Assembly: GCF_028464065.1 (NCBI RefSeq) | Contig: NZ_CP116808.1 | Location: forward strand, 1,939,501-2,003,500 | DNA length: 64,000 nucleotides | Direction: 5' to 3' | From: Saprospira sp. CCB-QB6 | GTDB taxonomy: Bacteria; Bacteroidota; Bacteroidia; Chitinophagales; Saprospiraceae | Part shown: positions 48,783 to 56,746 of the stretch, piece after piece | Layout of the letters: every line of letters begins with the position of its first letter | Numbering within the stretch: position 1 is the stretch's first letter | Program-made: the position numbers and the translations under genes | The notes under the pieces: generated by a model | Seen by the model: only the letters and a program-made list of their open reading frames with translations | The model's database searches: none | Told to the model about the DNA's origin: nothing

Positions 48783-50003
48783 ATGACGAATAAAGCCTAC
48801 CCCAAGTTATTTAATGACCCACTTTATGGATTAATAGAGCTTCCTAAGGGCCTTTTGCTGGACCTTGTCGAGCATCCTTATTATCAACGCCTGCGGCGCA
48901 TTGGGCAGTTGGGCTGGGCGCATTATGTTTATCCCGGCGCCACCCACAGCCGATTTAGCCACTGCTTAGGCGCCTACTATTTGATGCGGAAAGCCCTGGG
49001 CCATTTAGAACGCAAAGGAGTAGAACTTTCAGAGGCGGAAATTGAGGCTTGCTCTGCCGCCATTTTATTACATGATTTGGGCCATGGCCCCTTTTCGCAT
49101 AGCCTAGAACACGAACTGCTCGATATTGCGCATGAAGAAATTTCTCTGGCCCTTATGCTTTCCCTAAATGAGCAGTTAGATGGCCGTTTAGATTTGGCTA
49201 TTTCCATTTTTAAAGGAGAATATAAACGGCCCTTTTTACAGCAGTTGGTCAGTGGCCAACTGGATATGGACCGCATGGATTATCTCAATCGAGATAGCTT
49301 TTATACGGGCGTAGCCGATGGTATTGTGAGCTATGATCGCCTTTGCCAATTATTAACGGTAGTGGATGAGCAACTGGTTTTGGAACAAAAGGCCATTTAT
49401 TCTATTGAGCGCTTTTTGATGGCTCGCCGACTGATGTATTGGCAGGTCTATTTGCACAAAAACAGCATTTCGACCAGCCAACAATGCCTAAAAATGATGC
49501 AGCGAGCAAGGCAGCTCAAACAGCAGGGCAAAAATTGGCCAATTTCTTCGGCCTTAGCTTTTTTCTTGGAGCACAAACGCAGCAAGGCCGAGTTTTGGGC
49601 CAATCCCAAGCCCATTTTGGCCCAATTCAATCAATTGGACGATAGCGATATTTATCAGGCGATAAAGTGTTTTGCCCAAGATGATGATTTTGTCTTGTCC
49701 TTTTTGGCCAAAGGGCTGCTCAATCGGCAGCTATTTAAAATAGAGTTGCAAAACCAGGCCTTTGGTCCAGAACAGTTAGCGGAAATAGGAGAGGAGCTCT
49801 TGAAAAAATACCCAATTGGTCCAGAAGAACTGCCCTTTTTGCTTTATCAGGGGCAGCAAGAACTAAAAGCCTATACGGTTAAGCAAAAAGCAATTTTGGT
49901 CCAAAACAAAGCGAATCAATTGTTGCCGCTTTCGGCTTGGCCAGAATTGGAGCTGCCCACCAAAGTATTGCGGAAATATTATCTGTCTTATCCCAAGCTT
50001 TAA
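48783..50003 (+). CDS. HD-domain phosphohydrolase (SAMHD1/dGTPase-like)
   Basis: A 406-residue HD-superfamily phosphohydrolase. The N-terminal FNDPLYGLIELPK and HPYYQRLRRIGQLGWAHYVYPGATHSRF stretches give the first metal His. LLHDLGHGPFSHSLEHEL holds the HD pair, and SGQLDMDRMDYLNRDS holds the distal Asp. Relatives hydrolyse dNTPs or nucleotides; the substrate here is unknown. The gene and its flanks (about 1.4 kb) lie between two inverted copies of a 245-bp repeat. Confidence 0.88.
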   Translation: MTNKAYPKLFNDPLYGLIELPKGLLLDLVEHPYYQRLRRIGQLGWAHYVYPGATHSRFSHCLGAYYLMRKALGHLERKGVELSEAEIEACSAAILLHDLGHGPFSHSLEHELLDIAHEEISLALMLSLNEQLDGRLDLAISIFKGEYKRPFLQQLVSGQLDMDRMDYLNRDSFYTGVADGIVSYDRLCQLLTVVDEQLVLEQKAIYSIERFLMARRLMYWQVYLHKNSISTSQQCLKMMQRARQLKQQGKNWPISSALAFFLEHKRSKAEFWANPKPILAQFNQLDDSDIYQAIKCFAQDDDFVLSFLAKGLLNRQLFKIELQNQAFGPEQLAEIGEELLKKYPIGPEELPFLLYQGQQELKAYTVKQKAILVQNKANQLLPLSAWPELELPTKVLRKYYLSYPKL

Positions 50004-50065
50004 TTTGGCATTTCTGGGGCCAGAAGAATTGGAAAATGGGGATTGAGCAGCGATATCGGGCTTGG

Positions 50066-50309
50066 CCTAGCGATGTGCAGCAGTGGCCGCAGGCCAGACC
50101 AAGCAGGCTTTGCCTGCGCAGGGCCGAGCGAATAGCGAGCTGCGAAACGTAGCGCCGCAGCTTTGCTGCGGAGGCCCCAAAACAGCAGCGAGCTGCGACA
50201 ACCAGCCTCAAAGAGGCGCCAGTTCGATGAAGTAAACGACAACAAGGCCTTTAGGCCGCAGTTCGACGACCAACGGGAGTAACCGCCCGCCGCAGGCGGG
50301 AGGCCCCTA
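50066..50309 (-). repeat. Compound GC-rich repeat, copy R18 (right arm of a long inverted repeat)
   Basis: The reverse complement of R17 over its whole length with almost no differences; the one I found is CTTCGAGGC in R17 against CTTTGAGGC here. The match includes the variable hairpin arms that differ in other copies. Confidence 0.9.
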
Positions 50310-50412
50310 AAAAAGCCTATTATTATAAAAATGTTTATGTTTAATAGCTGAAGGTCGAATAAGTGGATGAAAAAGCGGTGCTTGTATTTTTTTTGGGGCA
50401 AAATCATTTTAA

Positions 50413-50444
50413 ATTGTAGAGCCTTAACAGTTTTTTTATTTTTG
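50413..50444 (+). promoter_or_regulatory. Promoter of the 23-residue-repeat protein gene
   Basis: -33 ATTG (50413-50416) and a perfect -7 TATTTTTG (50437-50444) with a 20-base spacer. Confidence 0.6.
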
Positions 50445-50485
50445 TAAACTGTAAACACATTTAAAATCTAAGCGACTGCTACTAT

Positions 50486-51565
50486 ATGAAATCTTTATAC
50501 CTCAACTTTTTGTGGGCTGCATTGCTGGCCTTCCCTCAATTTTTATTGGCCCAAGATTATCCTCCTGATGCAGAGCCTGGTAAGTGTTACGCCAAATGTT
50601 TGATTCCGGATGAGTATGAAAATATTACGGAAGAGATTTTGGTCAAGCAAGCGACACAGCGGATAGAAATTGTGCCTGCTACTTTTGAGGAAGTGGAAGA
50701 GCGGGTAGAAGTCAAGGCGGCTTCTACGCGAATAGAGGTGATTCCAGCGGTATTTGAGAGCCGAGAAGAGAAGGTAGAAGTCAAGGCGGCCAGCATTCGT
50801 TTGGAGCCTGTTGCTGCTCGTTATGAGCAGGTTGCAGAAGAGGTAGAGATTCGTCCTTCAGAGATTAAATTGGAAGAAGTACCGGCTGAATATGAAACCG
50901 TAACCGAGCAAATTCAGGTAGCGCCAGCGACCACTAAATGGGTGCGTAGAAAAGGCGATAAAAACTGTTTGTCGGCTAATCCAGAAGATTGTATGGTTTG
51001 GTGTTTGGTGGAAGTACCAGCGACCTATGAAACGGTGACCAAAACGGTTTTGAAAACGCCGCCAACAACCAAAGAAACCGTGATTCCAGCCGAGTATAAA
51101 ACCGTGAAAAAAACGGTTATGGTAGAGGGTCCGACCACCAAGGAAATTGAAGTACCTGCAGAATATGTGACCATTAAGAAAACGATTATGGTTAAGCCGC
51201 CAGAAACTCGAGTGATTGAGTTGCCAGCGGAATACAAAACCATCAAGCGCCGTATTATGACGGCTCCAGCACAGACGAAAATAGTGGAAGTGCCTAGTGA
51301 ATTTAAGACCGTAACGAATCGTCGTTTGGTTACGCCTGGTGGTTATTCTGATTGGCGCGAGGTACTTTGTCAAAATAAGATTGATGAGGTGAAAATTCAG
51401 GAAATTCAGACTGCGCTTCGTCGCAAGGGCTATGATCCTGGTCCCTCAGATAATATTTTTGGGATCAAGACCAAAACGGCTCTTATTCAGTTTCAAAAAG
51501 ATAATGGCTTACCTGTAGGGCAACTTGATTTTGAAACCCTCAAAGCCTTGGGTGTTTCTTATTAA
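50486..51565 (+). CDS. Secreted 23-residue-repeat protein with C-terminal peptidoglycan-binding domain
   Basis: A 359-residue protein with a signal peptide ending near LLAQ. About ten tandem units of 23 residues follow, each starting (V/I/L)PAEY and ending in a T-K-x-(I/V/E) strand, for example VPATYETVTKTVLKTPPTTK. A 22-residue insert with two cysteines (CLSANPEDCMVWC) breaks the array after unit five. The C-terminal 60 residues form a PG_binding_1 domain (IQEIQTALRRKGYDPGPSD, IFGIKTKTALIQFQKDNGL). It probably attaches to the cell wall, with an extended, beta-rich periplasmic rod. The function is unknown. It has its own promoter and terminator. Confidence 0.8.
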   Translation: MKSLYLNFLWAALLAFPQFLLAQDYPPDAEPGKCYAKCLIPDEYENITEEILVKQATQRIEIVPATFEEVEERVEVKAASTRIEVIPAVFESREEKVEVKAASIRLEPVAARYEQVAEEVEIRPSEIKLEEVPAEYETVTEQIQVAPATTKWVRRKGDKNCLSANPEDCMVWCLVEVPATYETVTKTVLKTPPTTKETVIPAEYKTVKKTVMVEGPTTKEIEVPAEYVTIKKTIMVKPPETRVIELPAEYKTIKRRIMTAPAQTKIVEVPSEFKTVTNRRLVTPGGYSDWREVLCQNKIDEVKIQEIQTALRRKGYDPGPSDNIFGIKTKTALIQFQKDNGLPVGQLDFETLKALGVSY

Positions 51566-51589
51566 GTCAAAGCTCTTGAAGATTTAGAA

Positions 51590-51618
51590 AAAGCTCCTTT
51601 AGGGAGCTTTTTTTTGGG
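51590..51618 (+). terminator. Terminator after the repeat-protein gene
   Basis: The stem AAAGCTCC / GGAGCTTT with loop TTTAG runs into a T tract. Confidence 0.88.
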
Positions 51619-51669
51619 ACCTTAACAAGAGTTTTTGAGTTTATTTTTCAGGAGATCAAGATTATCGCT

Positions 51670-51677
51670 TACATTTG
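51670..51677 (+). promoter_or_regulatory. -7 promoter box of the nitroreductase gene
   Basis: Perfect TACATTTG, 27 bases before the ATG. A TTTC lies 20 bases upstream. Confidence 0.55.
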
Positions 51678-51703
51678 TTTAGAATAAATCTAAAGAAGGG
51701 AAT

Positions 51704-52294
51704 ATGAGTACAATAAAAGTAGAACAGACGGTATTCGAGACAATTAAAAACCGTCGATCTGTTTATCCTGAGGTCTTTACGGATGAGCCAGTGACTAAGG
51801 AGGAGTTAGAGCAGCTTTTAGAGATGGCGAATTATGCGCCCAATCATAAATTGACGCAGCCTTGGCGCTTTAAAGTTGCTGCCGGGGATCAGAAAACAGC
51901 TTTTGTAGAAACCATGGTTGCTGCTTATGAGGCTGCGGTTCCCGTAGAAAAGCAATTGCCCAAAAAGCCTAGAAAAATGCGCAAGCGGGCCCATAAAAGT
52001 AGCTTTATGGTGGCTATTTGTATGCAACGAGACCCGAAAGCAAGTTTGCCCGAATGGGAAGAGCTAGCGGCTATGTCTATGGCTGTTCAAAATATTTGGT
52101 TGGCTGGAGAAGCGATGGGCATTGGGATGTATTGGGCAAGCCCAGGTTTTGTGGCTCGTCCCGAAATTCGAGAGTTTTTGCAATTGGCGGAAGGGGAAAG
52201 CTGCTATGGCTTGCTTTTCATTGGCCGTAAGCCAGAAGATGTAGAGTTTACTTCTAGCCGAACACCAATGAGTGAAAAAGTGAGTTGGATTTAA
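51704..52294 (+). CDS. Nitroreductase-family protein
   Basis: A 196-residue FMN-dependent nitroreductase of the small (YdjA/TdsD-like) subgroup. It has the N-terminal FMN-binding RRSVYPEVFTDEPV, NYAPNHKLTQPWRFKV, and the C-terminal GIGMYWASPGF and GLLFIGRKPEDVEF. It uses NAD(P)H to reduce an unknown substrate, possibly quinones or nitro-compounds. It is monocistronic, with a perfect -7 box upstream and a strong terminator after it. Confidence 0.92.
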   Translation: MSTIKVEQTVFETIKNRRSVYPEVFTDEPVTKEELEQLLEMANYAPNHKLTQPWRFKVAAGDQKTAFVETMVAAYEAAVPVEKQLPKKPRKMRKRAHKSSFMVAICMQRDPKASLPEWEELAAMSMAVQNIWLAGEAMGIGMYWASPGFVARPEIREFLQLAEGESCYGLLFIGRKPEDVEFTSSRTPMSEKVSWI

Positions 52295-52305
52295 ATTGAG
52301 CCGCT

Positions 52306-52339
52306 AAAAAGGCCAAAAACTGCAGTTTTTGGCCTTTTT
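52306..52339 (+). terminator. Terminator after the nitroreductase gene
   Basis: A 15-bp perfect stem AAAAAGGCCAAAAAC / GTTTTTGGCCTTTTT with loop TGCA. Confidence 0.93.
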
Positions 52340-52442
52340 ACTTTTCTCTTGGACTCGTTAGAAAAAAATTGGCAGTTAAAAAGCAAAAACTTACCTTTAT
52401 AAGGCACTACCACAGCTGATTTTTTTCTTCAGAATATCCACT

Positions 52443-53291
52443 ATGAGAGCCTTTTATATCTTACTTCCCATTTTAGCTATTAGCCTGGCTAGTAGTTCTT
52501 GTATTTTTAGTGACCTTTTTGGAGCAGGCAAACAGGAGTTTGTAGCTGATACTGTGGTTGCTGTGCCCTCTATTAAAGACATTCGGGTACAATTTCTATT
52601 GACGGACACAACGAATGATGTGGTTCGTTATTGGAGCGATCGCTCTGGCCGCCCAATTTACCAGCGCTCAGAGGAGAGTTTTATTGGCCAAAAAAGAGAT
52701 GGCTTTCAGCGAGAATGGAATGAAGACGGAATTCTTATTTTAGAGGCCCAATGGAATAAAGGCTTGCCTATTGAATACCGCATTGAGCGTTATGATGATG
52801 GTTCTCTCAAGCGAAAGGTATTGTACAATAGCCAAAAAGGATATGCGCGTTATGAAGTGAATTTTCATCCCAATGGCCGCCTAAAAACAGACACAATTCT
52901 CTATAATGAGGGCGTAAAAGAAGGTAAGATCAATTATTATGACACGGCTGGCGTTTTGGTTGAACAGCACATCTTTGCCGAGAATGAATTGGTCGGAATT
53001 GAGATCTTTAGAGCCGAATTTGAAAATGTATTTAATAAGGTCGCTTACTTAGAGCGCTCTTTGGTCCAAGATTCTATTGAAGCAATCCGCCAAGATTCTG
53101 TTTTCCGAAGAGTATTGGGCGATGTTGATCCCGCCGCCGCTAAAGCCGGTGCTGGAATCGCCTGGAAGAATGATTATAATGAACTAGAAAATCTCCGCTA
53201 CTTAGAGGGCCTAATGCATCCCGAAAAACGCCTAGCCGATAGCGCTAGAGCCGATAGTCTGCGGAACTTAAATTCAACTGATGAAGAATAA
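52443..53291 (+). CDS. Predicted lipoprotein with YwqK/MORN-like repeats
   Basis: A 282-residue protein with a lipoprotein signal (MRAFYILLPILAISLASSSC, lipid Cys20). The middle has MORN_2/YwqK-type repeats (GFQREWNEDGILILEAQWNK, YARYEVNFHPNGRLK, KEGKINYYDTAGVLVEQ). The C-terminal 90 residues are charged and unrecognised. No enzymatic motif is present. It overlaps the following epimerase-like gene by 11 bases, so the two are probably one transcript. A weak promoter (ATTG-N20-TACCTTTA) precedes it. Confidence 0.75.
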   Translation: MRAFYILLPILAISLASSSCIFSDLFGAGKQEFVADTVVAVPSIKDIRVQFLLTDTTNDVVRYWSDRSGRPIYQRSEESFIGQKRDGFQREWNEDGILILEAQWNKGLPIEYRIERYDDGSLKRKVLYNSQKGYARYEVNFHPNGRLKTDTILYNEGVKEGKINYYDTAGVLVEQHIFAENELVGIEIFRAEFENVFNKVAYLERSLVQDSIEAIRQDSVFRRVLGDVDPAAAKAGAGIAWKNDYNELENLRYLEGLMHPEKRLADSARADSLRNLNSTDEE

Positions 53292-54108
53292 ACAAATTGC
53301 CATTATGGGCTGTGGCTGGCTAGGAGCTCCCTTAGCCGAAAAACTTTTGGCCGAAGGCTGGGAGGTTTACGGTAGCAGCCGATCTTTGGCCAATTTAGAA
53401 GGGCTTCAGGCTTTAGGCCTGAAGCCCTTTCGCATGGAATTGCCTGAAACGCTTCCCGCTGCAGCTGATCCCATTTGGCAGCTGCCTTATTATATTGTCA
53501 ATTTGCCTCCCACTCCTTTTATGGAGTTCGGCCCTTTGGCTTATGCCCAAAGTATGGCTCTATTGGCGGAGCGAATGCCTCGGGGCGCAAAGCTCTTTTT
53601 TGTGTCTAGCACTGGGGTCTATGGCCCACAAAAAGGAGCTGTTTTAGAGACGAATAATTGTCGTCCAGCTCATGCTCGTTCTCAGGCCGTATTGGCTGCA
53701 GAGGAGGCTTTGGCCCCTTATCGCTCAAAGCTCGATTTGAGCATTTTGCGTTTTGGTGGACTCATTGGCGGGCCCCGAAAGGCGGGCCGTTTCTTGGCGG
53801 GCAAAAAGGAGGTTCCTCAGCCTTTTCGGCATCTGAATTTGATTCATCGCAGCGATTGTCTAGGCATTTTTTCGGCTCTTTTGGCCAAAGAAAATTGCCC
53901 CGCTTTGCTAAATGTTTGTGCGCCCAAACACCCTTTTGCCCAAGATTTTTATCCCAAACGGGCCAAATTGTTGGGCTTGGAGCCCCCTAGCTTTTTGCCG
54001 CCCGCTCCCCATGAAAAAGAAGAGGCCAGCTATATTGCTACAGCGGCCCTTCAGCAGTTTTTACCTGATTATATCTGGCAATATCCCGATCCCAACGAGT
54101 TCCCTTAA
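53281..54108 (+). CDS. NAD(P)-binding SDR/epimerase-like protein (YeeZ-type)
   Basis: A 275-residue extended-SDR protein. The Rossmann motif GCGWLGAPLAEKL is at about residues 11-23, followed by VNLPPTP and FVSSTGVYGPQKG, where the catalytic Tyr/Ser context is similar to YeeZ-type epimerases. The usual YxxxK is not clear, so its enzymatic state is uncertain. It overlaps the lipoprotein gene by 11 bases. Repeat R19 follows 10 bases after the stop. Confidence 0.82.
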   Translation: MKNKQIAIMGCGWLGAPLAEKLLAEGWEVYGSSRSLANLEGLQALGLKPFRMELPETLPAAADPIWQLPYYIVNLPPTPFMEFGPLAYAQSMALLAERMPRGAKLFFVSSTGVYGPQKGAVLETNNCRPAHARSQAVLAAEEALAPYRSKLDLSILRFGGLIGGPRKAGRFLAGKKEVPQPFRHLNLIHRSDCLGIFSALLAKENCPALLNVCAPKHPFAQDFYPKRAKLLGLEPPSFLPPAPHEKEEASYIATAALQQFLPDYIWQYPDPNEFP

Positions 54109-54118
54109 GGTTTTTATT

Positions 54119-54320
54119 TGGGGCTGCCCCTTCCGCCGGGTTGAAACCCAGCGTAAAGCGATACAAAATGAGGGTTAAAACCCTCATGAATTATCGGTCG
54201 GGTCGGGCTGTGTCGCAGCTCGCTGATCGCTCGGCCCTGCGGCGGCTTTGCCGCCTTGGTCTGGCCTGCGGCCACTGCTGTCCATCCCTCAGCCGCGGGC
54301 CTGCGGCCCTTTGCGGCGGC
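54119..54320 (+). repeat. GC-rich structured repeat, copy R19 (type B ends, with foreign insert)
   Basis: Type B ends GGCTG/CAGCC. Between the head and GGGTCGGGCTG, the usual GCCC-GGGC hairpin is replaced by about 60 bases with two small hairpins, GGGTT-GAA-ACCC and TGAGGGTT-AA-AACCCTCA. Confidence 0.8.
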
Positions 54321-54346
54321 TTTGCCGCCTGCAAACCGCAAAAATG

Positions 54347-54437
54347 GTATTCGTCGCTGCGCTCCTCATGCCTAGTTATTTACCCGCCCACCCACCCCTC
54401 TGCGGGATTCCTTAAGGAATCCCAGGGGGGCTGGGCC
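54347..54437 (+). repeat. Second repeat family, copy S2
   Basis: It shares GGTATTCGTCGCTGCGCTCC, CCCGCCCACCCACCCCTCTG and GGGATTCCTTAAGGAATCCC with S1 at 44520-44617, and ends GGGGGGCTGGGCC. Confidence 0.75.
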
Positions 54438-54444
54438 AATTTAT

Positions 54445-56514
54445 TTACTGCCCTAGCGCTTCATAGCAAGCATTCAAACGGCCAGTAATAGCAGGATTTT
54501 CTGGGGCCAGCTTTTTCGCTGCCTGAAAATATTGAATGGCTACAGCATACTGCTTCTCTTCGGCCAAAAGCACCCCAATACCAAAGAGCGACTCCAAGTT
54601 TTCAGGCGCTAGGGCTAGTGCTTGCTCAAAAGCCATTTTTCCTGTTTTAAAAGCTTGGGCTTTTTGTTCTGCTGTACTTTTGGGGTCTAGGTATTGGCGG
54701 GCGGCCAAACGGCCCTGTACGCTATATGCCATAGCTTTATCTGGATGTTGTAAAGCTTTTTCTAGGGCTTGCTGGGCCAATTCCTGTTCATCCAATGCAT
54801 AATAGAGATGAGCGCCAATGGCCCATTGATTCACTTCGGGATTCTCCTCATTTTCAAAAAATGGGTAAAGCATTTTTGTGAGAACTAGTGGTATGGTTGA
54901 AGAAGTTGATTTTCCCCAAGTTTCAAAAATGTCCTTTTTAGTGGTTTTCGTCAAGCCCTTTTCAGCAATTAGCTGTTCATATTTGGGCAAGCGTTTTACA
55001 TAAACCATAGCCACGGGGTCGGCATAGACCAAAACATAATTTGGGCTATCGTGTAGATGCACATAAAGGGTGGGAATTTGCTCAATAGGGCGGCGGAGCA
55101 AGACCACATATTCAAAATTGTATTTTTGGTCCTCTGCATCAAAAAGAGCTGGGTTTTGCAAGAGCTTTTCGTATTGGGCAAAAAAATCGGCGGGGAAAAT
55201 ATCGAGGTCTCTAAGGTCGATATACGTCTTGAAATCGGGCTGTAGTCGCCAAAGCAGATAAGCAGAGCTCAAATAATCGGCAAAGCCGCGGCCATTGATC
55301 TGCTGTTGGGCCATAAATTCGGCTGCTTTGACTGGGTTATGGCTATGGAGAACTTGCAAGCCAAATTGGTCGCGGCTCTCTGTCCATTTGTGGTAGTTGC
55401 CTGAAACGACTAGGCTATAGCTCCCAGCAAGAACCAAAGAGAGGCCCAGACTAACTCCTATTTGCCAGCTTTTTTGGACCAAGGGACGGATTAAGCGTTC
55501 TACTAAGGCCAAAAGAAAAGGGGCCGAGGCCAAAAGAAAGAAAGGAATATTTCTGTAGGCCGTCAAACTGAGGTAAAAGAGCAGGGCAGGCAGGACCAAA
55601 TTGGGCCAGCCGAGCAACTGCCCAAGTTTGGGCCGGCCTTCTTTTGAGCCAAAGAGCAAAAGGCCCAAAAAGAGCAAGGCGGCGCCCAGAAAAAATAAAT
55701 TGATATAGGCTTCTTTCATCCAGTAACTAGCTTCTAAATAAGAATTGAGTTCGCTGGTATATTTATTATTTTGAAGCTGTCCAAAAATATTGAAAGGATG
55801 GGCCCACATAGCTATACCTCTGGGGTTGATTGGAATAACCAGTAGAGCGCCTAAAATGGCTAGGGTTTGTTTTTTAGGCAGAGCCGTTGTTTTACCCATT
55901 AAAAAATATTGGGCCCAACTGCTGCCCAAAACGGCAAACATCAGGACCATACCGATACCGAAGGCTTCATGTAAATTGGTCCAAAGCAGTTGTAAGGGGA
56001 TCAGCCAAAAGATACCATTATGTTCTGGTTTTTGGCTTTGGCGCAAAAAGAGGAAGAGGTAAATGGCTACTAGCAGATGCGAGCTCATTTCTGGCCGGCC
56101 AATGAGGCGGAAATCTAGGCCAAAAAGCAAGATGGGCAAGCCGATAGCGAAAGCCCAAGCCATACTTAATCCATTGCGGTTGGGGTCGAGTAGGCGAGCA
56201 GAAGCGGCAGAAAAATACATAAGGCCCAAGCTGATGAGCGCTTGGAGTAAAAAGACCATTTCTGGTCCACCCATTTTTTTGAACAAGACAATAATGGCTT
56301 CAAACAGCCATTTAACGTTAATCCAGTCTCGGCCCTCTTGAGTATAGGAAAAGGGGTCGGAATAAGTTACTGCGCCATTTTCCCAAATCCATTCTCCAGT
56401 GCGGTACATCCACCACAAGTCGGGCTCGCGGATAGATTTAAAAGAAAGGGCTAGGCCCAGTATAAACAAAAGGAAAAAGAGTAGCCATTTTGGCCCATGC
56501 TGTTTCCAGTTCAT
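54445..56514 (-). CDS. Polytopic membrane protein with C-terminal TPR repeats
   Basis: A 689-residue protein with about ten to twelve hydrophobic segments (residues about 10-380), reminiscent of GT-C glycosyltransferase-like membrane proteins. A soluble part follows, ending in two or three TPR units (YYALDEQELAQQALEKALQ, AFEQALALAPENLESLFGIGVLL and QYAVAIQYFQAAKKLAPEN). An acidic motif after the first helix (SIREPDLWWMYRTGEW) may be the active-site-like loop of such proteins. No partner is nearby and the product is unknown. Confidence 0.7.
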   Translation of the reverse strand: MNWKQHGPKWLLFFLLFILGLALSFKSIREPDLWWMYRTGEWIWENGAVTYSDPFSYTQEGRDWINVKWLFEAIIVLFKKMGGPEMVFLLQALISLGLMYFSAASARLLDPNRNGLSMAWAFAIGLPILLFGLDFRLIGRPEMSSHLLVAIYLFLFLRQSQKPEHNGIFWLIPLQLLWTNLHEAFGIGMVLMFAVLGSSWAQYFLMGKTTALPKKQTLAILGALLVIPINPRGIAMWAHPFNIFGQLQNNKYTSELNSYLEASYWMKEAYINLFFLGAALLFLGLLLFGSKEGRPKLGQLLGWPNLVLPALLFYLSLTAYRNIPFFLLASAPFLLALVERLIRPLVQKSWQIGVSLGLSLVLAGSYSLVVSGNYHKWTESRDQFGLQVLHSHNPVKAAEFMAQQQINGRGFADYLSSAYLLWRLQPDFKTYIDLRDLDIFPADFFAQYEKLLQNPALFDAEDQKYNFEYVVLLRRPIEQIPTLYVHLHDSPNYVLVYADPVAMVYVKRLPKYEQLIAEKGLTKTTKKDIFETWGKSTSSTIPLVLTKMLYPFFENEENPEVNQWAIGAHLYYALDEQELAQQALEKALQHPDKAMAYSVQGRLAARQYLDPKSTAEQKAQAFKTGKMAFEQALALAPENLESLFGIGVLLAEEKQYAVAIQYFQAAKKLAPENPAITGRLNACYEALGQ

Positions 56515-56565
56515 CGTTCCAATTAGTTTAAGGTCTAAAAATAATCAAGGGAGAGGAAGGGGATT

Positions 56566-56696
56566 GGCCCAGCGCTGCGGAGGGGTGGCCGAAGGCCAGA
56601 CCGAGCAGGCGAAGCCTGCGAAGGGCCGAGCAGACCTGCGAGCCCCGCAGCATAGCGGCGGCCGACCTAGCCAAAGGCTAGCCGGCCGCGGGCCCC
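56566..56696 (-). repeat. GC-rich structured repeat, copy R20 (type C ends)
   Basis: Minus orientation. Closing helix GGCCC/GGGCC, as in R7. Internal hairpins GCCGGC/GCCGGC-like and GCAGGC-TTC-GCCTGC. Confidence 0.83.
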
Positions 56697-56746
56697 AAAA
56701 TACAAGTTCATCAGAAAAAACAAACTAGATAAAAGGGCTAAATACT

